Positions 8,838 through 17,566 of a stretch of DNA of 64,000 nucleotides are shown piece after piece; the stretch's first letter is position 1; each line of letters begins with the position of its first letter. Under the pieces are notes generated by a model. The model did not search any database. It was not told the DNA's origin and was given only the letters and a program-made list of their open reading frames with translations. A program made the position numbers and the translations under genes. This stretch comes from JAXLVB01 sp046329195. Its GTDB lineage: Bacteria; Bacteroidota; Bacteroidia; Cytophagales; Spirosomataceae. The DNA lies in NCBI GenBank assembly GCA_046329195.1, contig JAXLVB010000002.1:806001-870000 (forward strand), read 5' to 3'.

Positions 8838-9409
8838 TTTGCTTAATTTAAGGTTAAACTATATTGTATGGCAATAAGGGGGCTAAACCCATTTGTTTTT
8901 GAAACAACGAACTTGTAACAAATGTAGATGACTTTGAAGAAGTGATTGATAAATAGCTTGTAAAAAAATGTAAAAGATATGTAAAACATGTTTAGACTGA
9001 TCAAGAATCAAGCCTTTTACTTGATTAATCACTTACAAGTAACTATTATTGAACAACTTAGCACTTTCAAGGTCTTATAAGGAGATTCAATTTATAGGTT
9101 GTATTTTAACGTTTCCAATAATCTATGAAGCTGTTTTTAACTATTAAATATTCGTCAATTTTACCTTTTTTATGTTGATAAGCGCAACTGAATAATACAC
9201 TCTTAGTGGTTTCGGTTGGAAATTTTCAATAGTGCCTTCTAAGAGCATAATAGTAAAAACCTTTCCCGTCTTTTAAAGTAAGTTTATTCTTCGAGTTTTC
9301 TGGGTTTTGTTCCATGTTGATTCCTTTTGATTCAAATATAGATAAAACAGAAGTTTACGAACTGTTTAGGGAGGATAGAGGCGAACTACTTTTGAGTGAA
9401 ATATGGATT
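8838..9409. other. Gene-poor AT-rich stretch
   Basis: No convincing gene is seen. Two short overlapping reading frames, 9226-9315 minus (29 codons) and 9314-9466 plus (50 codons), start with ATG, but neither has a recognisable family or good context. The stretch near 8838-8900 should hold the promoter of the Asp-box gene, yet I find no perfect TAnnTTTG there. It may be the remnant of a decayed gene. Confidence 0.4.
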
Positions 9410-9442
9410 AAAAACAGAAGGGTGACATGCGTTGTCACCCTT
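9410..9442 (-). terminator. Terminator of the double-glycine peptide gene
   Basis: AAGGGTGACA (9418-9427) and TGTCACCCTT (9433-9442) form a perfect 10-bp stem with a 5-base loop. On the minus strand it is followed by CTGTTTTTAAT. It lies 21 bases past the second in-frame stop (9463) of the peptide reading frame, and about 105 bases past the first. Confidence 0.78.
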
Positions 9443-9546
9443 ACTACTAAGAAAAATACTTTTTAAGCATCTAAAAGTTGTGAAGCTTCAACTTCAGCGG
9501 ATGCTACAGTGGCGTCTTGACATTCCCAGTGACTACCGTCATCAAT

Positions 9547-9711
9547 CTAATCCCAATTACCTGTATTACTATTATATACGCTCCAACCTTGAACATGCCA
9601 GATACCGCCAGGTATTTTTTTCAGGTAATTGTTATACCCCGGATTCCCACCCATAATGGATTGCATTTGAGACTTACTTAATTTCTTTTTTGATAATGGA
9701 GAGAGGTTCAT
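9547..9711 (-). CDS. Double-glycine leader peptide (bacteriocin/RiPP-precursor-like), frame continues past a TAG
   Basis: An ATG at 9711 opens a 54-residue peptide. The first 22 residues (MNLSPLSKKKLSKSQMQSIM plus GG) have the lysine-rich, LSKxxM pattern ending in GG that is typical of Bacteroidota natural-product precursors processed by C39 peptidase transporters. The predicted core is 32 residues, rich in Gly, Asn and Trp, and ends GNWD. A TAG stop follows at 9549-9547, but the same frame then continues for 27 codons (IDDGSHWECQDATVASAEVE...) to TAA at 9463, directly before the terminator. So the gene may once have encoded 82 residues and carry a nonsense mutation, or the stop may be real. 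No C39 transporter or modification enzyme is in the window. The gene was found by reading the strand, not by length-based calling. Confidence 0.6.
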   Translation of the reverse strand: MNLSPLSKKKLSKSQMQSIMGGNPGYNNYLKKIPGGIWHVQGWSVYNSNTGNWD

Positions 9712-9985
9712 AAAAGTATAAGTTAAGGGTTCCTACTCTGTTATGCGTTTTTCGGAATGACACGCTTGCTTACTTTTTTAGGGAAGTTCAGCCTTGTTCC
9801 CCTATCTTGTTGGATAGGTTTTCAAGAAAGTAATCAAAAAGCTTATTTCCAATAAAATTAGGGGCATTTTTTACCCAAAATCAAAAATAATGGTAACCTA
9901 TAAGTCTATTTATTTTGTCGTTTTTTTTAACTGTTTGATTATAAATAATTTGAAGAAAAATAGAAAGAGCACTTAACAATAGTAA
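9712..9985. other. Upstream region of the double-glycine peptide gene
   Basis: No gene is seen. On the minus strand TATTTTTG at 9889-9882 is a perfect -7 match but in AT-rich sequence, so it may be chance. If real, it gives a 5' UTR of about 165 bases containing a small hairpin, CCTATC/GATAGG, at 9801-9818. Confidence 0.35.
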
Positions 9986-10014
9986 TAAAAAAAGCGGAGG
10001 TGCCTCCGCTTTTT
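9986..10014. terminator. Bidirectional terminator after the PIG-L gene
   Basis: AGCGGAG (9993-9999) and CTCCGCT (10004-10010) form a tight stem around GTGC, flanked by A7 on the left and T5 on the right, so it can work in both directions. It lies about 20 bases beyond the stop of the PIG-L gene on the minus strand. Confidence 0.85.
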
Positions 10015-10031
10015 GTGGTCTAAAACGTACT

Positions 10032-12509
10032 TTATTTTTTGCCTAACGAAATAAAGTTGGCAAATAGCCGATAAGCGCCAGGGACGCCTGCGGGCAATTG
10101 TCTAAAAAAGGCCAAGGCTGTAAAAACATAATGCCCTTTGCCGTACGAAGCTACCAAGGTGCTGCCTTCTGAGGCTTTTTCGTTAGGGTCGTTACAAGCA
10201 AACAAAGGCGTGTATTCGGGTGCCCATTTGTTGGCAAAATACAAGCCTCGTTCTTGAATCCAGCCATCAAAATCTTTGGCAGTAATTTTATTGGGAGTAT
10301 TCAATGCTGGATGTTCTGGATGTACCAAAGTCATTTCGGCTTCTTCTACCGTAACACGGTCTCGAGACAAGGTAAGTGGATAGGGGCCAATTTCGGGAGT
10401 AACAATACGGAAATTGTTTTGGTATTGCACCACCATGTTGCCACCGTTTTGCACATACTCCATGAGGCGTTTCTGGGCGTATTTTAGGCGGTCTTCGGTG
10501 TTGTAGGCACGTACACCAACCACAATAGCATCAAAACCTGATAAGTCTTTCTGTAGCTCGTCGTCGGTCAACATGGTTACTTTGTACCCGATTTGTTGAA
10601 GGGCCGCTGGAACGTCGTCGCCTGCTCCTGCAATGTAGCCAATATTTTTGCCACGAGTTTGTAGGTCAAGGCGAACTAATTTGGCTTCTGATTCCGGGAA
10701 ATACACCAATGAGGGAATATGGTCGTACTGGATGGTTGTCAATCCTTTAGAGTAACTTCCATTGGCCGTTTTGGCCACTGCTTTGAGGGTAGCCTCTGCG
10801 CCAGCTTTCGGAGGTATTACCGTGAAAGTAACTTTATGCTCTTGGTATTTAGTGGCCAAATCAAATGTAATGGAAGCGGGTTCAGCTTTCCAGCCTTTGG
10901 GCAATTCTAACGATATATCTCCTTTAACACTTGCTTTGTGTGATTTGAGCAACACATCTACCGTTTTGGCTTGATTGTCACCAAACACGATTACCTTGTC
11001 AGCCAAGGTGGCAGTTACCTCAGGGCGAACTTCAAAATAGCGATAAATTTCGCCCTTCACTGGGTCAGTAAACTTATAATTGACCGGAATTGAAAACGAA
11101 AGAGGGAGTCCTGCAACTTCAAAAGTATATTCTACTCTAAAGTCTTCGGGTTTCATGGGCAAGCCACGGAGCAGTTGGTTTTCTACTTTGTAGCTGCCTT
11201 TATCGTGCTTTTCAGCTATCCAATACGGTTGGCTGATGGGCAAACTGGTAGGGATTTCGGCATCGGTTGTGTTGGTATAGACTTCGTTATTATTCAAGCT
11301 GGCATTCAACTCTTGCAAGTTGCCCATGGGTACAATTTTTTGACTTTTTAGCGTCATGGACACGTCTGATCGCTTGACAACAGTTGTTTTTACCTGAATT
11401 TTTTCACCAGCAGCCCCAGCGTAATCGTTGGCATTGGCTTCAAACCACAACCCCGAAGCGCCGATGATTAGACTTTCTAATTCTTTTTTCTTTTGAGTGA
11501 CCCAATATTCATCCGATAAAGTGGACAAAGTTTGGTAGGCTTTAACCAATAAGGGCACAATCGTACTCGGATTATCAGGTTTAAATTCTGATATGGCTTG
11601 TACAATGATTTTTTCGACGGCTTTGCCTCCAACCACACGCTTCCATGACGTTTCAATGCCATCAAACACATCTTTCTGAATAGGGTCGCCGCCTTTGTGA
11701 AACAAATACTCAGGTCGAGCTCCACGGTTTTTGGCAGAACCAAAGCCTTGACTCTTATGCTGAGAACGACTTTCCGCTGCGATTTCTGGGTATGATTTTC
11801 CCAAGAGAGGATTGTAAGTGCCAATATCTACCTGAATGAATGAACCGGGGTCGGTCGGTTTTTGAGAAGTAGCCCCAAAATTGAAGGTATTCCAAACTAC
11901 TCGTTTGGCTTGCCAAGGTTTTACATATTGAAGTTGTTCTGGGAAACGGGTGGGGTCTGCGGCGGCTTTGAAGGCTTCTTCGGCCAACACTGCCGACGAA
12001 CTATGGTTTCCATGACCTGCACGAGCATCAGGAGGAAAACGGCAGACAATAATATCGGGGCGTAACTTCCGAACCCACCAAACCACATCGGCCAAAATGT
12101 TTTCTTTACCCCAAATCTGCATGGTTTCTTCGGTGGTTTTAGAGAAACCAAAATCATTGGCACGGGTAAAATATTGCTCAGGGCCATCAATTTTGCGAGC
12201 TTCCAACAACTCATGTGTCCGAATCAACCCCATTAGTTCGGCCTGCTCTGGGCCAATGAGGTTTTGGCCACCATCGCCACGAGTGCAGGATAGGTAGGCT
12301 GTACGAGCCATTTTGTCTTTGGCCAACCACGAAAGCATCGCTGTGTTTTCATCGTCGGGGTGAGCCGCCACATAGAGTGCCGAAGCCAATACGTTTGCTT
12401 TTTTGAGACCCAACAGCAGCTCGCCCGGAGGCATGGGACGAAGCACTTGGGAAAAACAGAGGGAACTACTAAGAAGCAAAAAACTACTCAAAAAGAATTT
12501 TCGAATCAT
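10032..12509 (-). CDS. Large exported PIG-L family deacetylase fused to a ThuA/GATase-like C-terminal domain
   Basis: An 825-residue protein with a signal peptide (about 1-20, ending LCFS). Residues about 40-300 are a PIG-L/LmbE domain: the zinc and catalytic motif AHPDDE at 49-54 (H50, D52 and D53 of the H-P-D-D core), CTRGDGGQN, and the distal GHGNHSS motif. The middle (about 330-610) is beta-rich and looks like Ig-like or NEW3-type modules. The C-terminus (about 630-825) has a Rossmann-type pattern, IGYIAGAGDDVPAALQQIGY then FDAIVVGVRAY, like ThuA or glutamine-amidotransferase-like domains. PIG-L enzymes remove N-acetyl groups from N-acetylglucosamine-type sugars. The usual bacterial PIG-L protein is about 230-280 residues, so this is a long multidomain form. 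The gene stands alone with its own terminator; the substrate is unknown. Confidence 0.85.
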   Translation of the reverse strand: MIRKFFLSSFLLLSSSLCFSQVLRPMPPGELLLGLKKANVLASALYVAAHPDDENTAMLSWLAKDKMARTAYLSCTRGDGGQNLIGPEQAELMGLIRTHELLEARKIDGPEQYFTRANDFGFSKTTEETMQIWGKENILADVVWWVRKLRPDIIVCRFPPDARAGHGNHSSSAVLAEEAFKAAADPTRFPEQLQYVKPWQAKRVVWNTFNFGATSQKPTDPGSFIQVDIGTYNPLLGKSYPEIAAESRSQHKSQGFGSAKNRGARPEYLFHKGGDPIQKDVFDGIETSWKRVVGGKAVEKIIVQAISEFKPDNPSTIVPLLVKAYQTLSTLSDEYWVTQKKKELESLIIGASGLWFEANANDYAGAAGEKIQVKTTVVKRSDVSMTLKSQKIVPMGNLQELNASLNNNEVYTNTTDAEIPTSLPISQPYWIAEKHDKGSYKVENQLLRGLPMKPEDFRVEYTFEVAGLPLSFSIPVNYKFTDPVKGEIYRYFEVRPEVTATLADKVIVFGDNQAKTVDVLLKSHKASVKGDISLELPKGWKAEPASITFDLATKYQEHKVTFTVIPPKAGAEATLKAVAKTANGSYSKGLTTIQYDHIPSLVYFPESEAKLVRLDLQTRGKNIGYIAGAGDDVPAALQQIGYKVTMLTDDELQKDLSGFDAIVVGVRAYNTEDRLKYAQKRLMEYVQNGGNMVVQYQNNFRIVTPEIGPYPLTLSRDRVTVEEAEMTLVHPEHPALNTPNKITAKDFDGWIQERGLYFANKWAPEYTPLFACNDPNEKASEGSTLVASYGKGHYVFTALAFFRQLPAGVPGAYRLFANFISLGKK

Positions 12510-12726
12510 GTGATGGTGAATCTGTGAGTGATGTCCAATAAAATCGGAGCAATTTACGAGTTGAATTTGGTAAAATTAGCAAATACCTGATGGAGAAAGG
12601 ATAGATTTTAGCTTTCTGACTACGAAAAATTCAATTTTTGAGATAAGTAGTCCAATAAATATACTATTGTTTATCAATTAAATTCAATTTTGACAAAAGT
12701 ACATTTTTTAAATCCACCTCAACCAC

Positions 12727-12734
12727 TAATTTTG
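12727..12734 (+). promoter_or_regulatory. -7 box of the hppA promoter
   Basis: TAATTTTG is a perfect TAnnTTTG match 36 bases before the hppA start codon. At the 18-base spacing the -33 position holds TTTT rather than TTTG. Predicted 5' UTR is about 30 bases. Confidence 0.45.
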
Positions 12735-12770
12735 CAGCGCTAAAATTGAAAAACCTTAAATAGATAACGC

Positions 12771-14978
12771 ATGAATTCGATTGTTTACTTGGTGCCTTTG
12801 TTGGGTATTGTTGGCCTATTAGTGATGTTAGCTAAACGTGGCTGGGTTACTAAGCAAGATGCTGGCGATGCCAGAATGCAAGAAATTGCCGATGCCATTG
12901 CAGCAGGAGCTTTGGCCTTCCTTAAAGCCGAATGGCGAGTATTATTCATCTTTGGTGCCGCAGTTTCGGTATTGTTGGCTTTCTCTGGTACATTAGTTGA
13001 AAACTCAGACTGGTTTATCGGTGTGGCGTTTGTCATTGGGGCTGTTATTTCTGCGTATGCAGGGTACATTGGCATGAATGTAGCCACAAAAGCTAACGTT
13101 CGCACCGCCCAAGCAGCTCGTACCAGTCTAAAAAGCGCCCTTCAAGTTTCGTTTACAGGTGGCTCTGTAATGGGTATTGGGGTGGCTTCCTTGGCCGTAT
13201 TAGGCTTAGGCTCGCTTTTTATTTTATTTTACTATATGTATGTGGGTACTTCTACCGATGTCAACGGCTTACCAATGGAAAAAGCATTGGAAGTATTGGC
13301 AGGTTTCTCATTAGGAGCTGAGTCAATTGCGCTCTTTGCTCGTGTAGGCGGTGGTATTTACACCAAGGCAGCCGACGTAGGAGCCGACTTGGTAGGTAAA
13401 GTAGAAGCAGGGATTCCAGAAGATGACCCTCGTAACCCTGCCACTATCGCCGACAACGTAGGGGATAACGTAGGAGACGTGGCCGGTATGGGTGCCGACT
13501 TGTTTGGTTCGTATGTGGCTACTATCTTGGCAACAATGGTATTGGGTCGTGAAATCGTATCGGCAGATAATTTTGGAGGAATTGCCCCCGTGCTGTTGCC
13601 AATTTTGATTGCAGGCTTGGGTCTTATTTTCTCGATTTTAGGTATGTACCTCGTCAATGTAAAAGATGATAATGGTAATGTACAAGGCGCTTTAAATGCA
13701 GGTAACTGGGGTTCTATCGTTTTAACAGCAATTGCCTCGTTCCCCTTAGTAAAATGGCTATTGCCTGACACTGACATGGCTATCCGTGGCGTTGTGTTCA
13801 ACTCGATGGATGTTTTCTATGCAATCATCCTCGGCTTGGTGGTTGGTGCCATCATGTCGGCTGTAACTGAATACTACACAGCTATGGGTAAGCGACCTGT
13901 GAAGTCTATCGTGAACCAATCATCAACAGGTCATGCTACTAACATCATCGGTGGGCTTTCGGTGGGTATGGAGTCAACGGTTATTCCAATCATTGTGTTG
14001 GCGGCAGGTATCTTCTTGTCATACACTTTTGCCGGTCTTTATGGTGTAGCTATCGCTGCTGCTGGTATGATGGCTACTACCGCCATGCAGTTAGCTATTG
14101 ATGCCTTTGGGCCAATTGCCGACAATGCAGGTGGTATTGCCGAAATGAGCCATTTGCCCGAGGAAGTTCGTGGTCGTACCGATATTTTGGATGCAGTTGG
14201 TAACACCACTGCTGCCACTGGTAAAGGATTTGCTATTGCTTCAGCAGCCTTGACTTCCTTGGCGTTGTTTGCGGCCTTCTGCGGAACCGCCAAAATTGAT
14301 TCAATCGATATTTTCAAAGCAAACGTATTAGCAGGTTTGTTTGTAGGTGCTATGATTCCGTTCATCTTCTCATCGTTGGCCATTGCTGCCGTTGGACGGG
14401 CCGCCATGAAAATGGTAGAAGAAGTTCGTCGTCAGTTCCGTGAAATTCCTGGTATTATGGAAGGCAAAGCCAAGCCAGAATATGACAAATGTGTAGCGAT
14501 TTCGACCCAAGCCTCTATTCGTGAAATGGTGGCTCCTGGTCTTATCGCTTTGATTACACCTGTATTGATTGGTTTCTTGTTTGGACCGGAAGTACTGGGT
14601 GGTACCTTGGCAGGTATTACTGTGTCTGGTGTGTTGATGGGAATTTTCCAAAACAATGCAGGTGGAGCATGGGACAACGCCAAAAAATCATTTGAGAAAG
14701 GCGTAGAAATTAATGGTCAGATTTACTACAAAAAATCAGAACCACACAAAGCTGCTGTAACAGGCGATACCGTGGGTGACCCATTCAAAGATACATCAGG
14801 ACCATCTATGAACATCTTGATTAAATTGACTTCAATCGTTTCGTTGATTATTGCTCCGCACATTGCGATTAAACCAGAATCGGCTGAGTCAATGATGATA
14901 AAGCAACCTGCCAAAATAGAGCAAGTAAAAGTGTTGAAAGCGGCCAAATCAACCGAAACAGCAATTCTTTTGAAATAG
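12771..14978 (+). CDS. hppA: Membrane-bound ion-translocating pyrophosphatase, K+-dependent type
   Basis: A 735-residue polytopic protein with the membrane pyrophosphatase signature at residues 202-236 (DVGADLVGKVEAG, then DDPRNPATIADNVGDNVGD), which binds Mg-pyrophosphate. The enzyme hydrolyses pyrophosphate and pumps H+ and/or Na+ across the cytoplasmic membrane. At about 477-486 the motif reads GNTTAATGKG: alanine after GNTT and glycine three residues later, the pattern of K+-dependent enzymes, whereas K+-independent ones have lysine and threonine. Whether it pumps Na+, H+ or both cannot be decided by eye. Length fits the family, with a short non-conserved lysine-rich C-terminal tail. The gene has its own promoter-like box and a strong terminator, so it is monocistronic. 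Its long antisense reading frames are shadows. Confidence 0.96.
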   Translation: MNSIVYLVPLLGIVGLLVMLAKRGWVTKQDAGDARMQEIADAIAAGALAFLKAEWRVLFIFGAAVSVLLAFSGTLVENSDWFIGVAFVIGAVISAYAGYIGMNVATKANVRTAQAARTSLKSALQVSFTGGSVMGIGVASLAVLGLGSLFILFYYMYVGTSTDVNGLPMEKALEVLAGFSLGAESIALFARVGGGIYTKAADVGADLVGKVEAGIPEDDPRNPATIADNVGDNVGDVAGMGADLFGSYVATILATMVLGREIVSADNFGGIAPVLLPILIAGLGLIFSILGMYLVNVKDDNGNVQGALNAGNWGSIVLTAIASFPLVKWLLPDTDMAIRGVVFNSMDVFYAIILGLVVGAIMSAVTEYYTAMGKRPVKSIVNQSSTGHATNIIGGLSVGMESTVIPIIVLAAGIFLSYTFAGLYGVAIAAAGMMATTAMQLAIDAFGPIADNAGGIAEMSHLPEEVRGRTDILDAVGNTTAATGKGFAIASAALTSLALFAAFCGTAKIDSIDIFKANVLAGLFVGAMIPFIFSSLAIAAVGRAAMKMVEEVRRQFREIPGIMEGKAKPEYDKCVAISTQASIREMVAPGLIALITPVLIGFLFGPEVLGGTLAGITVSGVLMGIFQNNAGGAWDNAKKSFEKGVEINGQIYYKKSEPHKAAVTGDTVGDPFKDTSGPSMNILIKLTSIVSLIIAPHIAIKPESAESMMIKQPAKIEQVKVLKAAKSTETAILLK

Positions 14979-15011
14979 TTTTCATCTCAGTCAGCTAAAC
15001 ATAAACCAATG

Positions 15012-15043
15012 AAAGGAAGCTCCGTAACGGGCTTCCTTTTTGT
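15012..15043 (+). terminator. Terminator of hppA
   Basis: AAAGGAAGC (15012-15020) pairs with GCTTCCTTT (15031-15039); the inner CCG/CGG can extend the stem across one bulge. A T tract follows. It lies about 35 bases past the hppA stop. Confidence 0.85.
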
Positions 15044-15123
15044 TTGACCGTTTACTAACTGCTGTTGGTTCCAATTGGCAAAGTTGTCTAACTTTTTGAA
15101 CTTTGTTCAAAACCTCTGCTAGC

Positions 15124-15858
15124 ATGAAATCCAACCGAATAGACCCCAGCGCCTTTCTATTTGACTTCTCCTTTTTAATAATCGGCTTTTGGATAGAGCC
15201 TATTGTTAAAAACTTTTTGACACATCACTTATTTTCAAACGAAACCACCGCAAGTGCTGATGCTAATTTGGGGGTCTTGGTGCTTACGGCAATGATAGCA
15301 CAAGGAGTAGGGCTGTACTTACGCCGAAAGCGAATGGCATATTCGGTAGCACAACAAAAAATCTGGGATACATGGTTTGCAATGCCTTTGTTTTTTATTC
15401 TCATTGCTCATTTCACACTATATGGGATTATTTTAAATATCATTGCTGTCGTCAGTTTTAACCCCGAAGCCAATGGTTTCTGGTTTTTAGCAACTTTGCC
15501 AATCGTAGTTTTTACTACTTGGATGGCTATAAAAGCGACGTTTACTACTGATTTTACACCTCCTACTCAAGCAGAACACTACTTCGACTGGTTAGGAACA
15601 TTCTTGTTAATTTTCTCGGGAATTGTATTGGTCGGAGCTATTTGGGAAGGTTTGTTTACAGCAAATATTGGACAAAATTCGTTCAAAGAAGATAGTTTTG
15701 GTGATAAGATTGGAGAGACACTTGTCTTGTTGTTATTCTTTATCATGTTTTATTTACCAGCCCGTTTATCTTTTTTGATTTGCGACTTCAATAATTGGCG
15801 CTCTTGGTTAAGGTATTTACTTGTATTTTTACCTTTAATGAAATCTATTTGGTTTTGA
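15124..15858 (+). CDS. Uncharacterised polytopic membrane protein
   Basis: A 244-residue protein with six or seven hydrophobic segments, for example FLIIGFWIEPIVKNFL, NLGVLVLTAMIAQGVG, FILIAHFTLYGIILNIIAVV, FLATLPIVVFTTWMAIKA and FLLIFSGIVLVGAIW. I do not recognise a family and see no catalytic motif. The start at 15124 (ATG, MKSNRIDPSAF) is preferred over an in-frame TTG at 15103, which would add only seven unremarkable residues. The gene is flanked by the hppA terminator upstream and a convergent terminator downstream, so it is probably transcribed alone. It is likely a cytoplasmic membrane protein of unknown function. Confidence 0.7.
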   Translation: MKSNRIDPSAFLFDFSFLIIGFWIEPIVKNFLTHHLFSNETTASADANLGVLVLTAMIAQGVGLYLRRKRMAYSVAQQKIWDTWFAMPLFFILIAHFTLYGIILNIIAVVSFNPEANGFWFLATLPIVVFTTWMAIKATFTTDFTPPTQAEHYFDWLGTFLLIFSGIVLVGAIWEGLFTANIGQNSFKEDSFGDKIGETLVLLLFFIMFYLPARLSFLICDFNNWRSWLRYLLVFLPLMKSIWF

Positions 15859-15864
15859 ATACTT

Positions 15865-15904
15865 GAAAAAAGAAGAGGCCACGAATGCACAAATCATTCG
15901 TGGC
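15865..15904 (-). terminator. Terminator of the S10 peptidase gene
   Basis: GCCACGAATG (15878-15887) and CATTCGTGGC (15895-15904) form a perfect 10-bp stem with a 7-base loop. On the minus strand it is followed by a T-rich tract (CTCTTCTTTTTT). It sits between two convergent genes and may also help stop the plus-strand transcript. Confidence 0.82.
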
Positions 15905-15913
15905 GATTAAAAC

Positions 15914-17422
15914 TTACTTCAGTACATCATCATAAAAGTTATCGGTCTCTTTCTTCATTTTCAGAAGCGATTCTTTGTGGATATACATCATGTGACCAGC
16001 CTCATAATAGCTCCAGCGCACGTTTTTCTTTTGCTCTGAATTCAGCATCATGTGGTTAAAAGTGTATTCAGCAGCGAAATAGGGAGTAGCCAAATCGTAA
16101 TACCCCGCCATCACATGCACCTTCAAGTAAGGATTTTTGGCCATGGCTTGGCGTAAGGTTTCAGCTACGTTGAGGTATTGGTTTTGCACGTTACTGTAGT
16201 TCCAGGGTTGAACTCGACCCGTTAAAATCAAATAAGGTAAGTCATTTTCTAACTTGAGTTCTTGTCTTAGATAATGGTTCACAGTTCCTGAATACGGCCC
16301 CGAAATAGTAGCATCGAGACTGGGGTCAAATTCATTCTTCTCGCCAGCATTGTCGTAGTCGGTGCCAGTCATGCGACCATCGAGGCGTCCAGCCGTTTTG
16401 CCTTCGTTACGTAACAATTCTTTGCAAAAACGGCTAATTTCAATGCGCATTTGGGTGTTTTTGATGTATTGCTCTGATAGCCCTGTAAATTCACTCAACT
16501 TGGTGATTACACTTTTCTTCTCTGCATCGGTTGCAACATCACCTTTCATCAATACAGTGCTGTATTCGTTCAAGGCAAAATCTTCGACTGCTTTTAGTGT
16601 TTTTTGTAAATCGCCTTGATACTTTGGGGCTATCTTTTTGTGATACCAAGCCATAGCTGTATAGGTTGGCAAAAAGAGTGAGTAGGGTAAATCATTACCG
16701 GGTGTAAACCGAGCCGTTTGGAAGTTTAAAATGGTAGAAATCAGCGTTACGCCGTTGATATACATGTTGAATCGGTCTTGCAAAAAGCCAGAAAGTCCAG
16801 CCGAACGGGTGGTCCCGTAGCTTTCGCCCGCTAAAAACTTAGGCGAACCCCAGCGGCCATACTTAGTGGCGTAAAGGCGAATAAATTCACCAACGGATTC
16901 GATGTCTTCTACATATCCCAAAAAGTCCCGTTGATTGGAACCATCTGCCGCACGACTATAACCCGTATTGACCGGGTCAATAAAGACCAAATCGGTTTTG
17001 TCCAACCACGAATACTCATTGTTTACATACTTGTAGGGAGGTGCTTGCGCTTCGCCTTTGTCACTCATAATGATGCGTTTAGGGCCTATGCAACCCATAT
17101 GCAGCCAAACGGAAGCAGAACCTGGCCCACCATTGTAAGTAAAGGTAACGGCACGTTTAGATAAGTCTTTCACATCATCCCGAGTGTAGGCAATGAAGAA
17201 AATATTGGCTTTCATTTTGGGGTCTTCATTCCTCATAATTTGCAGAAAACCCGTTGTGGCTGTGTAGGTAAATGTTACCCCATTGATAGTAGTTTGGTGT
17301 TTGGTCACTACTGGTGCTGTAATAGCCACAGTGGGTTTGTTTTCGGTGGGTTTGGGTGCGGTTTCTTGCGCAAATAGATGTGTGCTTAGGCAGCAAAGGC
17401 AAACAAAGAAAAGTTTTTTCAT
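15914..17422 (-). CDS. Exported S10-family serine carboxypeptidase
   Basis: A 502-residue protein with a signal peptide (about 1-19, THLFAQ). It has the S10 hallmarks: oxyanion loop NGGPGS at 97-102, nucleophile S201 in GESYG, D443 in GYYDLATP and H477 in EAGHMMY, which give a complete Ser-Asp-His triad in the right order. S10 enzymes remove C-terminal residues from peptides at acidic pH; bacterial members of this size are common in Bacteroidota but little studied. It should act in the periplasm. The gene is divergent from the class III aminotransferase gene, with about 145 bases between them, and ends at its own terminator. Confidence 0.92.
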   Translation of the reverse strand: MKKLFFVCLCCLSTHLFAQETAPKPTENKPTVAITAPVVTKHQTTINGVTFTYTATTGFLQIMRNEDPKMKANIFFIAYTRDDVKDLSKRAVTFTYNGGPGSASVWLHMGCIGPKRIIMSDKGEAQAPPYKYVNNEYSWLDKTDLVFIDPVNTGYSRAADGSNQRDFLGYVEDIESVGEFIRLYATKYGRWGSPKFLAGESYGTTRSAGLSGFLQDRFNMYINGVTLISTILNFQTARFTPGNDLPYSLFLPTYTAMAWYHKKIAPKYQGDLQKTLKAVEDFALNEYSTVLMKGDVATDAEKKSVITKLSEFTGLSEQYIKNTQMRIEISRFCKELLRNEGKTAGRLDGRMTGTDYDNAGEKNEFDPSLDATISGPYSGTVNHYLRQELKLENDLPYLILTGRVQPWNYSNVQNQYLNVAETLRQAMAKNPYLKVHVMAGYYDLATPYFAAEYTFNHMMLNSEQKKNVRWSYYEAGHMMYIHKESLLKMKKETDNFYDDVLK

Positions 17423-17566
17423 TGAAATGAATGGTTAAGGATATTGGTCAATCAGTTGATTGGTCTGTCGTCATGTGCTAAATTTACAAAATATTCCATA
17501 ATAGAAGGTTATAGGCAAGAAGCGAACCGTACTTTGCGCCAAAACTTCCAATAAGCACGATAAAAA

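Noticed and set aside
9226..9315. 29-codon minus-strand frame beginning MEQNPENSKNK
   Set aside because: Too short, no leader motif or family, overlaps a plus-strand frame; no supporting signals.
9314..9466. 50-codon plus-strand frame beginning MLIPFDSNID
   Set aside because: It runs through the terminator of the peptide gene and ends inside that gene's frame; no family or promoter.
11477..12214. Alternative-frame open frames inside the PIG-L gene
   Set aside because: Overlap a conserved enzyme domain in the true frame; no independent features.
12785..14947. Long minus-strand frames inside hppA
   Set aside because: Codon-bias shadows of a strongly conserved gene; no start signals or family.
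15103..15123. TTG start extending the membrane protein gene
   Set aside because: Adds seven residues of no character; ATG at 15124 is better.
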